Origin: Beijerinckiaceae bacterium
GTDB lineage: Bacteria; Pseudomonadota; Alphaproteobacteria; Rhizobiales; Beijerinckiaceae
Length of the DNA stretch: 64,000 bases
Assembly (NCBI GenBank): GCA_019753285.1
Contig: JAIELD010000015.1
Span: 1-64,000, forward strand
Reading direction: 5' to 3'
Program-made: the position numbers and the translations under genes
The notes under the pieces: model-generated
Seen by the model: the letters and a program-made list of their open reading frames with translations, nothing else
What the model was told of the DNA's origin: nothing
Databases searched by the model: none
Part shown: positions 51,547 to 59,935 of the stretch, one piece after another
Layout of the letters: each line of letters begins with the position of its first letter
Position numbering within the stretch: the stretch's first letter is position 1

Positions 51547-53169
51547 TCAAGCCTTCACGAGAGCCCGGTAGTCGAGCCGGCGATGGAACCAGTATTGATA
51601 GCCGGAGACGTTCTTCTGCATCGCGACGTTCGAATAAGGCTGGAACAGCGGAATGCGTGGTACATCGGTGAAGGCCGTTTCGATGAAGCCTTTCACGTCC
51701 TTCTCATAGGTCGCGGCATCGCCGACAGCCGCGGCTTTCCGCGCACCGTCGATGAAGGCATCCATCGTCGGCGACTGGTAGCTCATCGTGTTGAAGACCG
51801 AATTTGCGCCGTGGTAGCACCAGAAGAAGAAATACTCCGGATAATCGAGCCAGCCGGAAAAAACGTTCGTGTAGAGCGGCATCACCTTCTTGTTGAGCTC
51901 CGTGCGCCAGTTCGCACCGGGAATCTTATTGATGGTGGTGCGGATGCCGATCTGCCCGAGGCTTTCCTGCACGAGGATCGCCAGCGGTTCGTTGATCGTC
52001 GCAAAACCGAGATCGAACGAGATCGTCGTCTCGAATCCGTTGGGGTAGCCCGCTTCCGTGAGCAGCGCTTTCGCCTTCGCCATGTCGGTGTTGTATTGGT
52101 GAGCGACCGGCCAGCTCGCTGCTGGAGACCCGCTCGCGCCGAATAGAGGCTTGCCGAGGCCGAACAGCACCGCATCCATGATCTTCTGATAGGGGATGGC
52201 ATAAGCCACCGCCTGCCTCACCTTCGGGTTGTCGAAGGGCGGCTGCTTCACGTTCATGCCGAGATACTGGCAGCCGTTCGAGAAGGGCGTCGATACGATC
52301 GAGAGCTTGCCGGCGTCCTTCAGCTCGACGAAATCCTTGTTCGGCAACTCGTACGAGATATCCGCGTCGCCGCGCTCGAGCAGCGCCCTGCGGTTGCCGG
52401 CGGATGGCACCATGCGCCAGATGATGCGGCGCACCTTGGGCAGCGTGCCGCCTTTCCAATCCTCGTTGCGCTCCAGCACGACCTCGGTCCCCGGCGTCCA
52501 TTTCGTGACCTTGTAGGCGCCCGAGCCGGCGGGTGTCTGCTTTGTATATTCGAGCCCCCAGGGATCGTTCGGACCGGCGTTCTTCTTGACGAGTTCGGAG
52601 TTGACGACGCAGGGCACGATCACCGCCAGATCGGGGATGGTCAGCCGGTCCTTCCGGATGAAATCGACGCGGACCGTATGATCGTCGACGACGACGAACT
52701 GCTCCGGCTTCTCGAGCGAGCCGGCCTTCATCTGGAATGTCGGGAAGCCGCCGACGGAGACCGCGCGGTCGAGCGACCACTTCACATCCTTTGCCGTCAC
52801 CGGCGTCCCGTCATGGAAGGTCGCGTTCTTCTTCAGCTTGAAGGTCACCGACATGTCGCCGACCGCCATGTCCTCGGCGAGCTCCATCTTGAACTTGTCG
52901 CGGTCGTAATAGGCGGTTCCGTTCACGTCCTTCATCTCGTGGCTGATGAGGCGGTCATAGGTGTTCCAGGAAACTTCATAGCCTGGAACGTTCGTGCCGA
53001 CGCCGTGGATGTCGAGATTGTTGGGCCCGCTCTCGGAGACGATCAGCAAGGTCTCCTGCCGCGCCTGCGCTTTCGCCGGAGACCAGACCGAGGGCGCGGC
53101 GATTGCAGCGGCGGTCGTGGCGGATGCCGTCTGCAAAAAACGACGGCGGTCGATCGGCGTATTGGTCAT
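51547..53169 (-). CDS. ABC substrate-binding protein, family 5 (second copy)
   Basis: This protein of about 540 residues is a paralogue of the previous one and is first in the operon. I use the ATG at 53169 (GAGGGG about six bases upstream) rather than 53187. The signal is of the Tat type: 'DRRRFLQTASATTAAAIAAP' followed by 'WSPAKAQ'. Family features are 'SESGPNNLDIHGVGTNVPGY', 'KNATFHDGTPVTAKDVKWSL' and 'YPEYFFFWCYHGANSVF'. Two binding proteins sharing one permease pair suggest a widened ligand range. A sigma-54-like element lies just upstream. Confidence 0.92.
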   Translation of the reverse strand: MTNTPIDRRRFLQTASATTAAAIAAPSVWSPAKAQARQETLLIVSESGPNNLDIHGVGTNVPGYEVSWNTYDRLISHEMKDVNGTAYYDRDKFKMELAEDMAVGDMSVTFKLKKNATFHDGTPVTAKDVKWSLDRAVSVGGFPTFQMKAGSLEKPEQFVVVDDHTVRVDFIRKDRLTIPDLAVIVPCVVNSELVKKNAGPNDPWGLEYTKQTPAGSGAYKVTKWTPGTEVVLERNEDWKGGTLPKVRRIIWRMVPSAGNRRALLERGDADISYELPNKDFVELKDAGKLSIVSTPFSNGCQYLGMNVKQPPFDNPKVRQAVAYAIPYQKIMDAVLFGLGKPLFGASGSPAASWPVAHQYNTDMAKAKALLTEAGYPNGFETTISFDLGFATINEPLAILVQESLGQIGIRTTINKIPGANWRTELNKKVMPLYTNVFSGWLDYPEYFFFWCYHGANSVFNTMSYQSPTMDAFIDGARKAAAVGDAATYEKDVKGFIETAFTDVPRIPLFQPYSNVAMQKNVSGYQYWFHRRLDYRALVKA

Positions 53170-53200
53170 GGCGTGCCCCTCATGCATGTTCTACGGAGGG

Positions 53201-53220
53201 AAAAGCACGGATTATGCCAA
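53201..53220 (-). promoter_or_regulatory. Sigma-54 (-24/-12) promoter for the Opp-type operon
   Basis: On the - strand TTGGCATAATCCGTGCTTTT carries TGGCAT and a TGC-T half with exactly ten bases between GG and GC. The expected transcription start is near 53194, about 25 bases before the ATG at 53169. It resembles the site in front of the cysteine hydrolase operon and would place the transporter under the same nitrogen-type control. Confidence 0.6.
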
Positions 53221-53245
53221 GGAACGTTCGATTGGTGCCTTGCGC

Positions 53246-53806
53246 TCAACCGCGGACCGGGGTCTTCTGCTGGCGTTCGCGGGCAGCGTTGGACTTGATC
53301 GCGTTCAGCACGGCATGCGGGTCGGTCGGCTCGGACATCGCGCCGGCCTCGTGATCAACGCGATCCTCGATATCCGGATGGTCACGGCGCAGCGCCTCCA
53401 GCAACTGGATGATCTTGGCGGATTTCTGCTCGCTCAATATCGCGAGCTGCAACGCCAACTGCTCGCGCTGTCGGGCAAGCTCATCCTCGCGGCTCTGGGT
53501 CGCCAGCACGAGGATGGTGGTATAAAGCGCGAGTATGCCGACGCCGCCCTGCAGCCAGAAAAAGGGCGGCGGGTCGAGCGGCTCGACATGCTCCAGCAAG
53601 AGAACGGTGTTGAGCGCGATCCAGCAGGCGATGGCGAGCCCGATCGCCGCGACGAAGCCGGCGCTGCCGATCGCCCGGCGCATGCGGGCTAGCAGGCGCT
53701 GGAAGCGTGTCGCCTCAGCGCCGTGCTCGGCATGGAACTGCGCAACCGCCTTGACGGTTTCGTCGATATGCTCCGGCAGCGCCGGCTCCATCGCATCGAA
53801 AGCCAG
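53246..53806 (-). CDS. DUF1003 membrane protein
   Basis: The protein has two membrane segments ('AGFVAAIGLAIACWIALNTV' and 'FWLQGGVGILALYTTILVLA') in the DUF1003 arrangement, then a charged helix 'QSREDELARQREQLALQLAI' and 'IQLLEALRRDHPDIEDR'. Its role is unknown. The track start at 53968 would overlap the upstream hydrolase gene. A strong AAGGGAGG at 53813-53820 is followed after six bases by a CTG (53806) in frame, while the next ATG (53791) is 21 bases away. I therefore place the start tentatively at the CTG, giving about 186 residues. Confidence 0.8.
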   Translation of the reverse strand: MAFDAMEPALPEHIDETVKAVAQFHAEHGAEATRFQRLLARMRRAIGSAGFVAAIGLAIACWIALNTVLLLEHVEPLDPPPFFWLQGGVGILALYTTILVLATQSREDELARQREQLALQLAILSEQKSAKIIQLLEALRRDHPDIEDRVDHEAGAMSEPTDPHAVLNAIKSNAARERQQKTPVRG

Positions 53807-53930
53807 AATGAACCTCCCTTGCGCCGTTTTGCAGGCCGGCATCGCGTCTGCGGGATCGCTATGCCGTGCCGTCGCGCTCAGGACAGGAATCGGCCAAAAT
53901 CCGAATTTGTTCCTTGGCCGCGCGCTGGCC

Positions 53931-54947
53931 TCAGGCGCTTCGTTCCTGCGGCATGGTGAAGAATTCATGCATCACGTGCCAGATGCGGTGGCGGTTGATG
54001 CCGAGCACCGCGACATGGGCGATGCCTTTCATCATCGCGAACTGCTTGTCCTTGTTCGGAAGCTTCGAGAAGAACTCGATGAGCTCCGCTTCCGTGGCGT
54101 TGCCGTCGGTCGCCGCGCGGGTGATCATCACCGGGCAGGTGAGCTTCGTCGGGTCGACCATTGGCATGTGAATCGCCATGTCGAGATAGGTGCCGCTCGG
54201 CGCCTTGTCCGAGAGCGGCAGTTCGTAGTCGGCGAGCGCTTCAGCCATGGCCGGCTCGAAGGTCGAGGGGTCGTCACGGCTGAAGATCGCACGGAACGTC
54301 TCGCGCGTGCGCGGCCGCCAGTTGCGCGATTTATAGGTTTCGACCTGCTCACGCCGTTTCATGATTTCGGGCGCGCCTTCGCCCGTGTAGGTGAAGGCAT
54401 CGAGCACGATGCGGTCGACCGCATCCGGCTGCTCCATGGCGAAAACGCCGAGCCTGATCGCGCCGGATGACTGGCCGTAGAACATCAGCTTCTTCTGACC
54501 CGTCACCGATTGGACGACGGGGATCGCCGCTTTCAGATCATCGGCCCCGGAGCGGATGTTGGAGTTCGTCCCGGTCATCGAGGAGCGGCCATAGTTTTCA
54601 TGATCGACCGTCCACACATCGAAGCCCCAGCGTGCGAAGGCATCCATGAACGAATAGTCCGGCTTGCCTGGCACCTGCAGATCGAAGCCGCCACGGCCCG
54701 AGAACGACGAGCCGTGCACGAGAAACAGGACGGGTTTCGGCCCTCCAGACGCGGTTTTCTTACGATAAAGATAGAGCTTCACGTCGCCCTTCTGCGCCCA
54801 GTGCTCTTCCGCGACCACGGATTCGGCGGTATCGGCATGAGCGGCCTCCGGCGCGGCGAACCCGGCCGCGGCGCCCGCCGTCGCCAGCGCCGAACCCTTG
54901 AGGAACTGTCGGCGCGGCAGTGCGAGATGGTTGCGAATACTTGTCAT
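53931..54947 (-). CDS. Tat-exported alpha/beta hydrolase
   Basis: This protein of about 338 residues starts at the ATG at 54947 (AAGGAGG five bases upstream). The track ORF runs on through the permease gene and is not real there. A Tat signal 'LPRRQFLKGSALATAGAAAG' precedes a hydrolase core with 'VLFLVHGSSFSGRGGFDLQV', 'GFDVWTVDHENYGRSSMTGT', the elbow 'LMFYGQSSGAIRLGVFAMEQ' and a late His in 'MKGIAHVAVLGINRHRIWHV'. It is the last gene of the carbohydrate ABC operon, so it may process the imported compound, perhaps an ester or lactone. The substrate is unknown. Confidence 0.87.
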   Translation of the reverse strand: MTSIRNHLALPRRQFLKGSALATAGAAAGFAAPEAAHADTAESVVAEEHWAQKGDVKLYLYRKKTASGGPKPVLFLVHGSSFSGRGGFDLQVPGKPDYSFMDAFARWGFDVWTVDHENYGRSSMTGTNSNIRSGADDLKAAIPVVQSVTGQKKLMFYGQSSGAIRLGVFAMEQPDAVDRIVLDAFTYTGEGAPEIMKRREQVETYKSRNWRPRTRETFRAIFSRDDPSTFEPAMAEALADYELPLSDKAPSGTYLDMAIHMPMVDPTKLTCPVMITRAATDGNATEAELIEFFSKLPNKDKQFAMMKGIAHVAVLGINRHRIWHVMHEFFTMPQERSA

Positions 54948-55033
54948 GAAAGCCTCCTTGTTGCTTGATGGTTCAGCCCCCCGAACGCATGAATGCCGCG
55001 GGCAGGATGTCTCCCCGCCATGTTGCCGGCCGG

Positions 55034-55870
55034 TCAGCCATCCTTCACCGCGCCCGCCGTCAGCCCGGCCACGATTTGCCGCTGGGCGAATACCGTGAGC
55101 ACGAGAACCGGAAAGGTGACGATGAGAGCGGCCGCGGCGAGCGGGCCCCAGCTCAACTGCTCGAATGAGATCATGTTGTAGACCGCCACCGGCAGCGTAC
55201 GCGTCTGCCGCCCGGCGAGGACGATACCGAAGACGAAGTTGTTCCAGGAAAAGATCACGGCGAGGATGAGCGCCACCGTGATGCCGGGTTTCGCGATCGG
55301 CAGCGCGACATGACGGAAGACCTGCCAGGATGATGCGCCGTCGATCGCGGCGGCTTCTTCCAGATCCATCGGTGTCGTCTCGAAATAGCCGATCATGATC
55401 CAGATCACGATCGGCACGGTCAGCACGAGATGGGCGATGATCTGCGGCGCAAGCGTGCCGAGCAGCCCCAGCCACTGGAAGAGAAGAAACAACGGAATGA
55501 GATAGGAGAGGCCAGGCGTCATGCGCGCGATGAGCACGACCGCGGCCATCTTCGTCGCCTTCATCCTCGCGATCGCGTAGCCGGCCGGCACGCCGACGAG
55601 GAGCGCGATCAGGGTCGCCGAACCGGTAACGATGACGCTGTTCCAGAAGATCGACAGGAAGCCATTCGATTCGAAGACGCTCGCATAGTTCTTCCAGGCG
55701 ATGCGATCGGGGAAGAACACCGGCGGATAGGCAGCGTTGTCGATCTCGTATTTCAGCGACAGCGACAGCATCCAGAGAAAGAACAGGATGGCCGGCGAGA
55801 CGATCGCCAGCACGGACAGCAGGAGCGTGAGCCTGCGCACCAGAAGGCTTCCTCCGCCGGCGACGATCAT
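55034..55870 (-). CDS. Carbohydrate-type ABC permease (MalG-like)
   Basis: From the ATG at 55870, which overlaps the stop of the upstream permease gene as ATGA, the product has about 278 residues and six membrane segments. 'ILFFLWMLSLSLKYEIDNAA', 'VIVTGSATLIALLVGVPAGY', 'ARMKATKMAAVVLIARMTPG' and the EAA loop 'DLEEAAAIDGASSWQVFRHV' place it in the MalG family of CUT1 systems. The longer track start lies within the neighbour's frame. The substrate is unknown; sugars or polyols are usual. Confidence 0.92.
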   Translation of the reverse strand: MIVAGGGSLLVRRLTLLLSVLAIVSPAILFFLWMLSLSLKYEIDNAAYPPVFFPDRIAWKNYASVFESNGFLSIFWNSVIVTGSATLIALLVGVPAGYAIARMKATKMAAVVLIARMTPGLSYLIPLFLLFQWLGLLGTLAPQIIAHLVLTVPIVIWIMIGYFETTPMDLEEAAAIDGASSWQVFRHVALPIAKPGITVALILAVIFSWNNFVFGIVLAGRQTRTLPVAVYNMISFEQLSWGPLAAAALIVTFPVLVLTVFAQRQIVAGLTAGAVKDG

Positions 55871-56820
55871 GGCGCGCCCGCCATCTCGTTCCAGTGCAGC
55901 TTCTGCCGCAGCACGAGCATGGCGAGTGAAATGGCGACCACCAGCACGAAGAACACCACCGCGATAGCCGAGCCATAGCCGATATTGTAGTAGGAGAAGG
56001 CGACGCTGTAGAGGTAGATATTGATCGTCTCGGACGCGGTCCCGGGCCCGCCCTGCGTGATCGCGTAGATGATGTCGAAGCTCTTCAAGGCGTCGATCAT
56101 GCGTATTATGACCGCGATCATCAGGAACGGCAGGATCATCGGCCAGGTGATGTAGCGGAACTTCATCCAGGCCCCTGCCCCGTCGATCTCGGCGCTCTCG
56201 TAAGGCTCGCGCGGAATGACGGCGAGGCCGCCGAGCACGATGAGCGCGACGAGCGGCGTCCATTGCCAGGTTTCAACGAGGATCAGGGACGGGATCACGG
56301 TCGCGGGGTGAAACACCCATCCCTGCGGCTCGATACCGACAAGCGAGAGAAGATAATTGAGCACGCCGAGTTGGGGGTGAAACATCATGGTCCAGACGAG
56401 CGCGATCGCCACCGGCGTCGCCATCATCGGCAGTACGAAGATGCCCCTGACCAGTCCGCGCAGGGGAAACTCCCTGTGCAGCACCAAAGCCGCCAGCGTG
56501 CCGAAGATCAGCGGCAGCAGGACGGACAGGAACGTATAGAAAAGCGTATGCCAGATCGCCTCGCTGAAGCGCGCATCGACCAGCAGGCGCGCGTAATTGG
56601 CGAGGCCAACGAACTCGTTCGTGCCGCCGACCGTGAACTCGCGCACGCTCATCCAGAGCGTGAAAGCCCAGGGCACGACCGTGATCGCGGTGAGCACGAT
56701 CAGGGCGGGAACGAGGAACGGCCAGAAGCGCCTTGAGCGCAGCCTTTTGTGGCTGCGCTCCTTTGGAAGCGCAGGTCTACCTGCCGCGGAGCCAAATTCC
56801 GCATGCAGGTCGATCGTCAC
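55867..56820 (-). CDS. Carbohydrate-type ABC permease (MalF-like)
   Basis: The 317-residue permease has a short basic N-terminus, about six membrane segments and the EAA loop 'EPYESAEIDGAGAWMKFRYI'. 'RFWPFLVPALIVLTAITVVP' and 'EFVGLANYARLLVDARFSEA' are typical of the MalF/UgpA group. It begins with GTG overlapping the stop of the binding-protein gene (GTGA) and couples to the MalG-like gene at the other end. Together they form the membrane part of a CUT1 importer. Confidence 0.93.
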   Translation of the reverse strand: MTIDLHAEFGSAAGRPALPKERSHKRLRSRRFWPFLVPALIVLTAITVVPWAFTLWMSVREFTVGGTNEFVGLANYARLLVDARFSEAIWHTLFYTFLSVLLPLIFGTLAALVLHREFPLRGLVRGIFVLPMMATPVAIALVWTMMFHPQLGVLNYLLSLVGIEPQGWVFHPATVIPSLILVETWQWTPLVALIVLGGLAVIPREPYESAEIDGAGAWMKFRYITWPMILPFLMIAVIIRMIDALKSFDIIYAITQGGPGTASETINIYLYSVAFSYYNIGYGSAIAVVFFVLVVAISLAMLVLRQKLHWNEMAGAP

Positions 56821-58145
56821 GCTTTTTCGCTCTTTTCAAGAATGGGCTTGAACTGCTCGGTCGCCTTCTTCATCTCCGCGGCAGGGTCCGCACCTGAGAG
56901 CGTGTTGGTGAGCGCAATACCGATGATGTCGCGGAACTCTGCCACGGGGATGATGACGGGCAGACCCGGTCGCCCGACCTTGCCCGAGCCGGAAACGGCA
57001 TCGACCCAGTCGCCCGGCATCTTCACGCCCTTGCGGACCTCGGCATCGTTGAGGATGGAGTTGCGGAACGGCACGCCGCCGCCGGTCTGCAGGAGCCTCG
57101 CGCCCATCAGCTTCGAGACCGCCCACTGGCAGTAGAGATAGGCGGCCTCCTTGTTCTTGCTGGTGGCGGCGATGCCGATGCCGTCGCCATAGGTGGCCGA
57201 GCCTTGCGCCTTGGGGCCTTTGGGCATGACCGAATAGCCGACCTTGCCGACGACGCGGGACTTTTCGGGGTCTTCCAGCGGCGGGGCGAACCCCACCCCG
57301 TCGATCCACATGGCGGCGCGGCCCTGCACGAAGGCGGACTGGCACTCGGCCCAGTTGAAGCCTGCTACGCCGGGCGGCGCGGATTTGGTGAGGAGGCGCT
57401 GGTAATAGGTCGCGGCGGCGATGCCCTCCGGCGTGTCGGTCGTGAGCCTGCCGGATTTGTCGAGCGCCTCGACATCGTAGCCGAGCAGGAGATGGCCATA
57501 GAGCGCAACGTTGGCGTTCTTGAGGCCCCGCCCGACGATGCCATAGATGCCGGCCTTGGCATCCGTCAGCGCTTCGGCATGGCTTGCAAGCTCGTCGAAG
57601 CTCGTCGGGAAGGAGAGACCCTTCTTCGCGAACAGCTCCTTGTTCCAGTAGACGATGAAGTAGTCGACCGACCAGGGCAGCGACCGCAATTCACCGGCCT
57701 GGTTCTTCGCGTAATCGAGGCCGACCTTCGAAAAATCGCTTTCGGTGAGCGATGCGTCGGTCAGGGTCGGGTCCTTCATGAACCCGGAGATGTCGGCCAG
57801 CCAGCCAGCCTTGTCGAATTGCCGCTTCTGGACGTGATAGCTCAGATGCACGATGTCGAAATTGGGCTTGCCGGAGCCGAGTTCGATGACAGCCTTCTGG
57901 CGCTGCTGCTGCTCGGGTATGACCTCGGACGCCACCTCGATGCCGGTGAGGTCGAAGAACTCCTTGGCGTATTTCTGAAGGAGCTCGCCGCGCGGCGACT
58001 TGATGAGATTGGCTTCGAGCTTGGTGCCGGCGTAACGCCGCCAGTCGACATTGGCCGAGAAAGCCGGCACGGCGCCGGTGAGAAGCCCGGCCGCGCCCGC
58101 AACGCTACCTTGCATGAATCGACGTCTGCTGATCGACATGGCCAT
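56817..58145 (-). CDS. Extracellular solute-binding protein, family 1
   Basis: This 442-residue periplasmic sugar-type binding protein has a Tat-like signal ('MSISRRRFMQGSVAGAAGLL'). The mature part has 'QKYAKEFFDLTGIEVASEVI', 'SLPWSVDYFIVYWNKELFAK' and 'CQSAFVQGRAAMWIDGVGFA', typical of the MalE-like family 1. It is the first gene of an operon with MalF- and MalG-like permeases and a hydrolase. No MalK/UgpC-type ATPase gene is present, so an ATPase encoded elsewhere must energise the system. An in-frame ATG two residues in is an alternative start. Confidence 0.93.
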   Translation of the reverse strand: MAMSISRRRFMQGSVAGAAGLLTGAVPAFSANVDWRRYAGTKLEANLIKSPRGELLQKYAKEFFDLTGIEVASEVIPEQQQRQKAVIELGSGKPNFDIVHLSYHVQKRQFDKAGWLADISGFMKDPTLTDASLTESDFSKVGLDYAKNQAGELRSLPWSVDYFIVYWNKELFAKKGLSFPTSFDELASHAEALTDAKAGIYGIVGRGLKNANVALYGHLLLGYDVEALDKSGRLTTDTPEGIAAATYYQRLLTKSAPPGVAGFNWAECQSAFVQGRAAMWIDGVGFAPPLEDPEKSRVVGKVGYSVMPKGPKAQGSATYGDGIGIAATSKNKEAAYLYCQWAVSKLMGARLLQTGGGVPFRNSILNDAEVRKGVKMPGDWVDAVSGSGKVGRPGLPVIIPVAEFRDIIGIALTNTLSGADPAAEMKKATEQFKPILEKSEKA

Positions 58146-58357
58146 CCTCCCTGATCGCCGAGCTTTTTAGCTTCTGGCGTTTATGGGCAGCATGATGGCA
58201 CGTCCTGCCGCTTTTTCCAGCCGGAAATAACCGTGTCGCAGCGCTTCCATTCATCGGTCAGGTGCAAACCAACCGATATGAGCCATGCTGCGGAGGCCGA
58301 AACACCCTGCCGGTCGAGCCAGCAGGGTAGCCATCGCAATCATGCCTCAGCGAACGT

Positions 58358-58720
58358 TCATTTCGAACGGCAGCGTCCGGTGCGGGTCGATTCCTTGTCG
58401 CCATCATCATAGGCGATCGAGAGAGACTCGCCGCCAAGCGCCGTGATCTTGCCAGCGAACCATTGTCCGCCATTCTTGAAATTGCATTCGACGCGCGCGC
58501 CAATCTGCCAATCATAGGGCCGAACGCTACTGATGCTGAGCGTTTCGCGATCACCATCGTCATACTTGATGACGAGCTTGTCGCCAGTGACGCTTTGTAT
58601 GACGCCAGGAAACCAGTAGGCGCCGTTTTTCCATTTTGCGAGCACCCAGTCTCCGGGTGTTTGCGCCTGTGCCGAGCCGATCCCTGCAATCAGCAAGGCA
58701 ATTGTTAATTTGACTCTCAT
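58358..58720 (-). CDS. Exported protein with two Tudor/agenet-like repeats
   Basis: The 120-residue product has a clean signal peptide ('MRVKLTIALLIAGIGSAQAQ') and a mature part made of two similar beta-rich units. The first is 'GDWVLAKWKNGAYWFPGVIQ' through 'VIKYDDGDRETL', the second 'GARVECNFKNGGQWFAGKIT' through 'SIAYDDGDKEST'. The pattern (W/F, then YDDGD, about 40 residues) resembles Tudor/agenet or chromo-barrel domains, which in eukaryotes bind methylated residues. In a periplasmic bacterial protein the ligand is unknown. The two Cys in the second half could form a disulfide. It appears to be a single-gene unit. Confidence 0.78.
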   Translation of the reverse strand: MRVKLTIALLIAGIGSAQAQTPGDWVLAKWKNGAYWFPGVIQSVTGDKLVIKYDDGDRETLSISSVRPYDWQIGARVECNFKNGGQWFAGKITALGGESLSIAYDDGDKESTRTGRCRSK

Positions 58721-58881
58721 TTAAGCCGTTCCTGTTTGGCCGCAGCGACATACTGAGACGGTTTGTCATCTCATGTCCGCTATCGCCTGCCTAGCTCATC
58801 CTGCGTGTTGGCCGACCGTCAACAATGAGCCAGCGGAAGCCATTCGAGGGCTACAGCAACTGACTGCCTATCGTGCCTCAG

Positions 58882-59706
58882 TCAGATCGAAGGCCAGACG
58901 CCGCCCATGGCTTTGGTGATGGTCCTGCCGGCTTCGGTCACCTGAGGGGCTATGGCGAGCAGCCGCGCGTCGGTGACCCGGACCGTCGGGCCGGAGACGG
59001 AGACACCGCCGATCGGCTCGCCATGCTCGTCGAAGACGGGCGCAGCGATGCAACGCATGCCGGCGTTGCGCTCCTCGTCGTCGACGGCATATCCGGCCTT
59101 TCGCGCCAGTTCGAGATTGTCGAGAAGAGCCTGCACGCTCGTCAGCGTTTGCGGGGTGTAGCGCCGCAAATCGAGCCCCTCCACCATGGCGGCGCGACGG
59201 TCCGGCGGAAGAAAGGCAAGGATCGCCTTGCCGATGCCGGAGGCGTGATAATCGCTGCGCGTACCTGGGCGAAAGAAGGCGCGGATCGCCTCATGTGTCT
59301 CCACCTGATTGACGAAAACGACGCCATCGCTCTCCGCGAGCGCGAGGTTGGCGGTTTCCCCGCAGCTCACCATCAGGTCCTGGATCGTCGTTCGGCCCCG
59401 ATCGACGAGCTTGCGGCGGCGCAGGAAGGCCGACCCCATGCGGAATGTCTCGATGCCGACATACCAGAGTTGCGCACCCTCATCGAATTCGACGATGCCA
59501 TGCTGCTGCAGCGTCGTCAGCATGCGGTAGGCCGTCGAAGGCGGAAGGCCGGCGGCGTGCGAGACTTCCGTCAGCGAGAGGCCGTTGCCGCCCGAGACGA
59601 GCTTCAGCAGGAGAATCGCGCGGTCCAGCGACTGCACGGACCCTGCGTCCTTCACGCCCAAAGCGGCGCGCGGCCTCCCACGGGATCGTTTCTCGAGAGT
59701 ATCCAT
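58882..59706 (-). CDS. IclR family transcriptional regulator
   Basis: The 274-residue regulator has an N-terminal winged helix ('AILLLKLVSGGNGLSLTEVS', 'AAGLPPSTAYRMLTTLQQHG') and a C-terminal effector domain ('FFRPGTRSDYHASGIGKAIL', 'YAVDDEERNAGMRCIAAPVF', 'EPIGGVSVSGPTVRV'). IclR proteins such as AllR and GclR control glyoxylate genes, often in response to glyoxylate or related acids. It is divergent from gcl across 229 bases that hold TGGAAA half-sites (59842-59877), so it is the likely repressor of gcl-hyi-glxR and perhaps of itself. Confidence 0.92.
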   Translation of the reverse strand: MDTLEKRSRGRPRAALGVKDAGSVQSLDRAILLLKLVSGGNGLSLTEVSHAAGLPPSTAYRMLTTLQQHGIVEFDEGAQLWYVGIETFRMGSAFLRRRKLVDRGRTTIQDLMVSCGETANLALAESDGVVFVNQVETHEAIRAFFRPGTRSDYHASGIGKAILAFLPPDRRAAMVEGLDLRRYTPQTLTSVQALLDNLELARKAGYAVDDEERNAGMRCIAAPVFDEHGEPIGGVSVSGPTVRVTDARLLAIAPQVTEAGRTITKAMGGVWPSI

Positions 59707-59841
59707 GGCGGCAATCGCTCCGTTGCTAGTCCCTTAGCTTCAGCATCTTATCATCGAAAATGAAAAAGTTTTTTATATGCAATGCAACATGAAAAACGGC
59801 GATAGAAAATTGTTATTTCAATCTAATCAGAGACTTGGATT

Positions 59842-59877
59842 ATTTTCCATATCATGGAAAATTTTTTTGGAAAAATT
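59842..59877. promoter_or_regulatory. Candidate IclR operator upstream of gcl
   Basis: ATTTTCCAT, ATC and ATGGAAAAT form a perfect dyad, and a further TTGGAAAAATT lies five bases on as a direct half-site. The TTTCCA/TGGAAA half-sites are like those of IclR-family operators. The region lies about 60-90 bases before the gcl start inside a markedly AT-rich stretch that must also contain its promoter. Confidence 0.55.
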
Positions 59878-59935
59878 GTTTCGCCTCGGCTGCTGTGCAA
59901 ATTGTCGTCGCGAGAAAAAATGATGGAGGGATGAC

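Noticed and set aside
49498-52146. 882-residue + strand ORF across the binding-protein genes
   Set aside because: The longest antisense ORF in the window, but it spans two real genes and a gap between them and has no recognisable domain. Explained by codon bias of the - strand genes.
59707-59935. Possible riboswitch or small RNA in the iclR-gcl spacer
   Set aside because: The AT-rich dyads are better explained as operator sites; I see no conserved RNA core or terminator.
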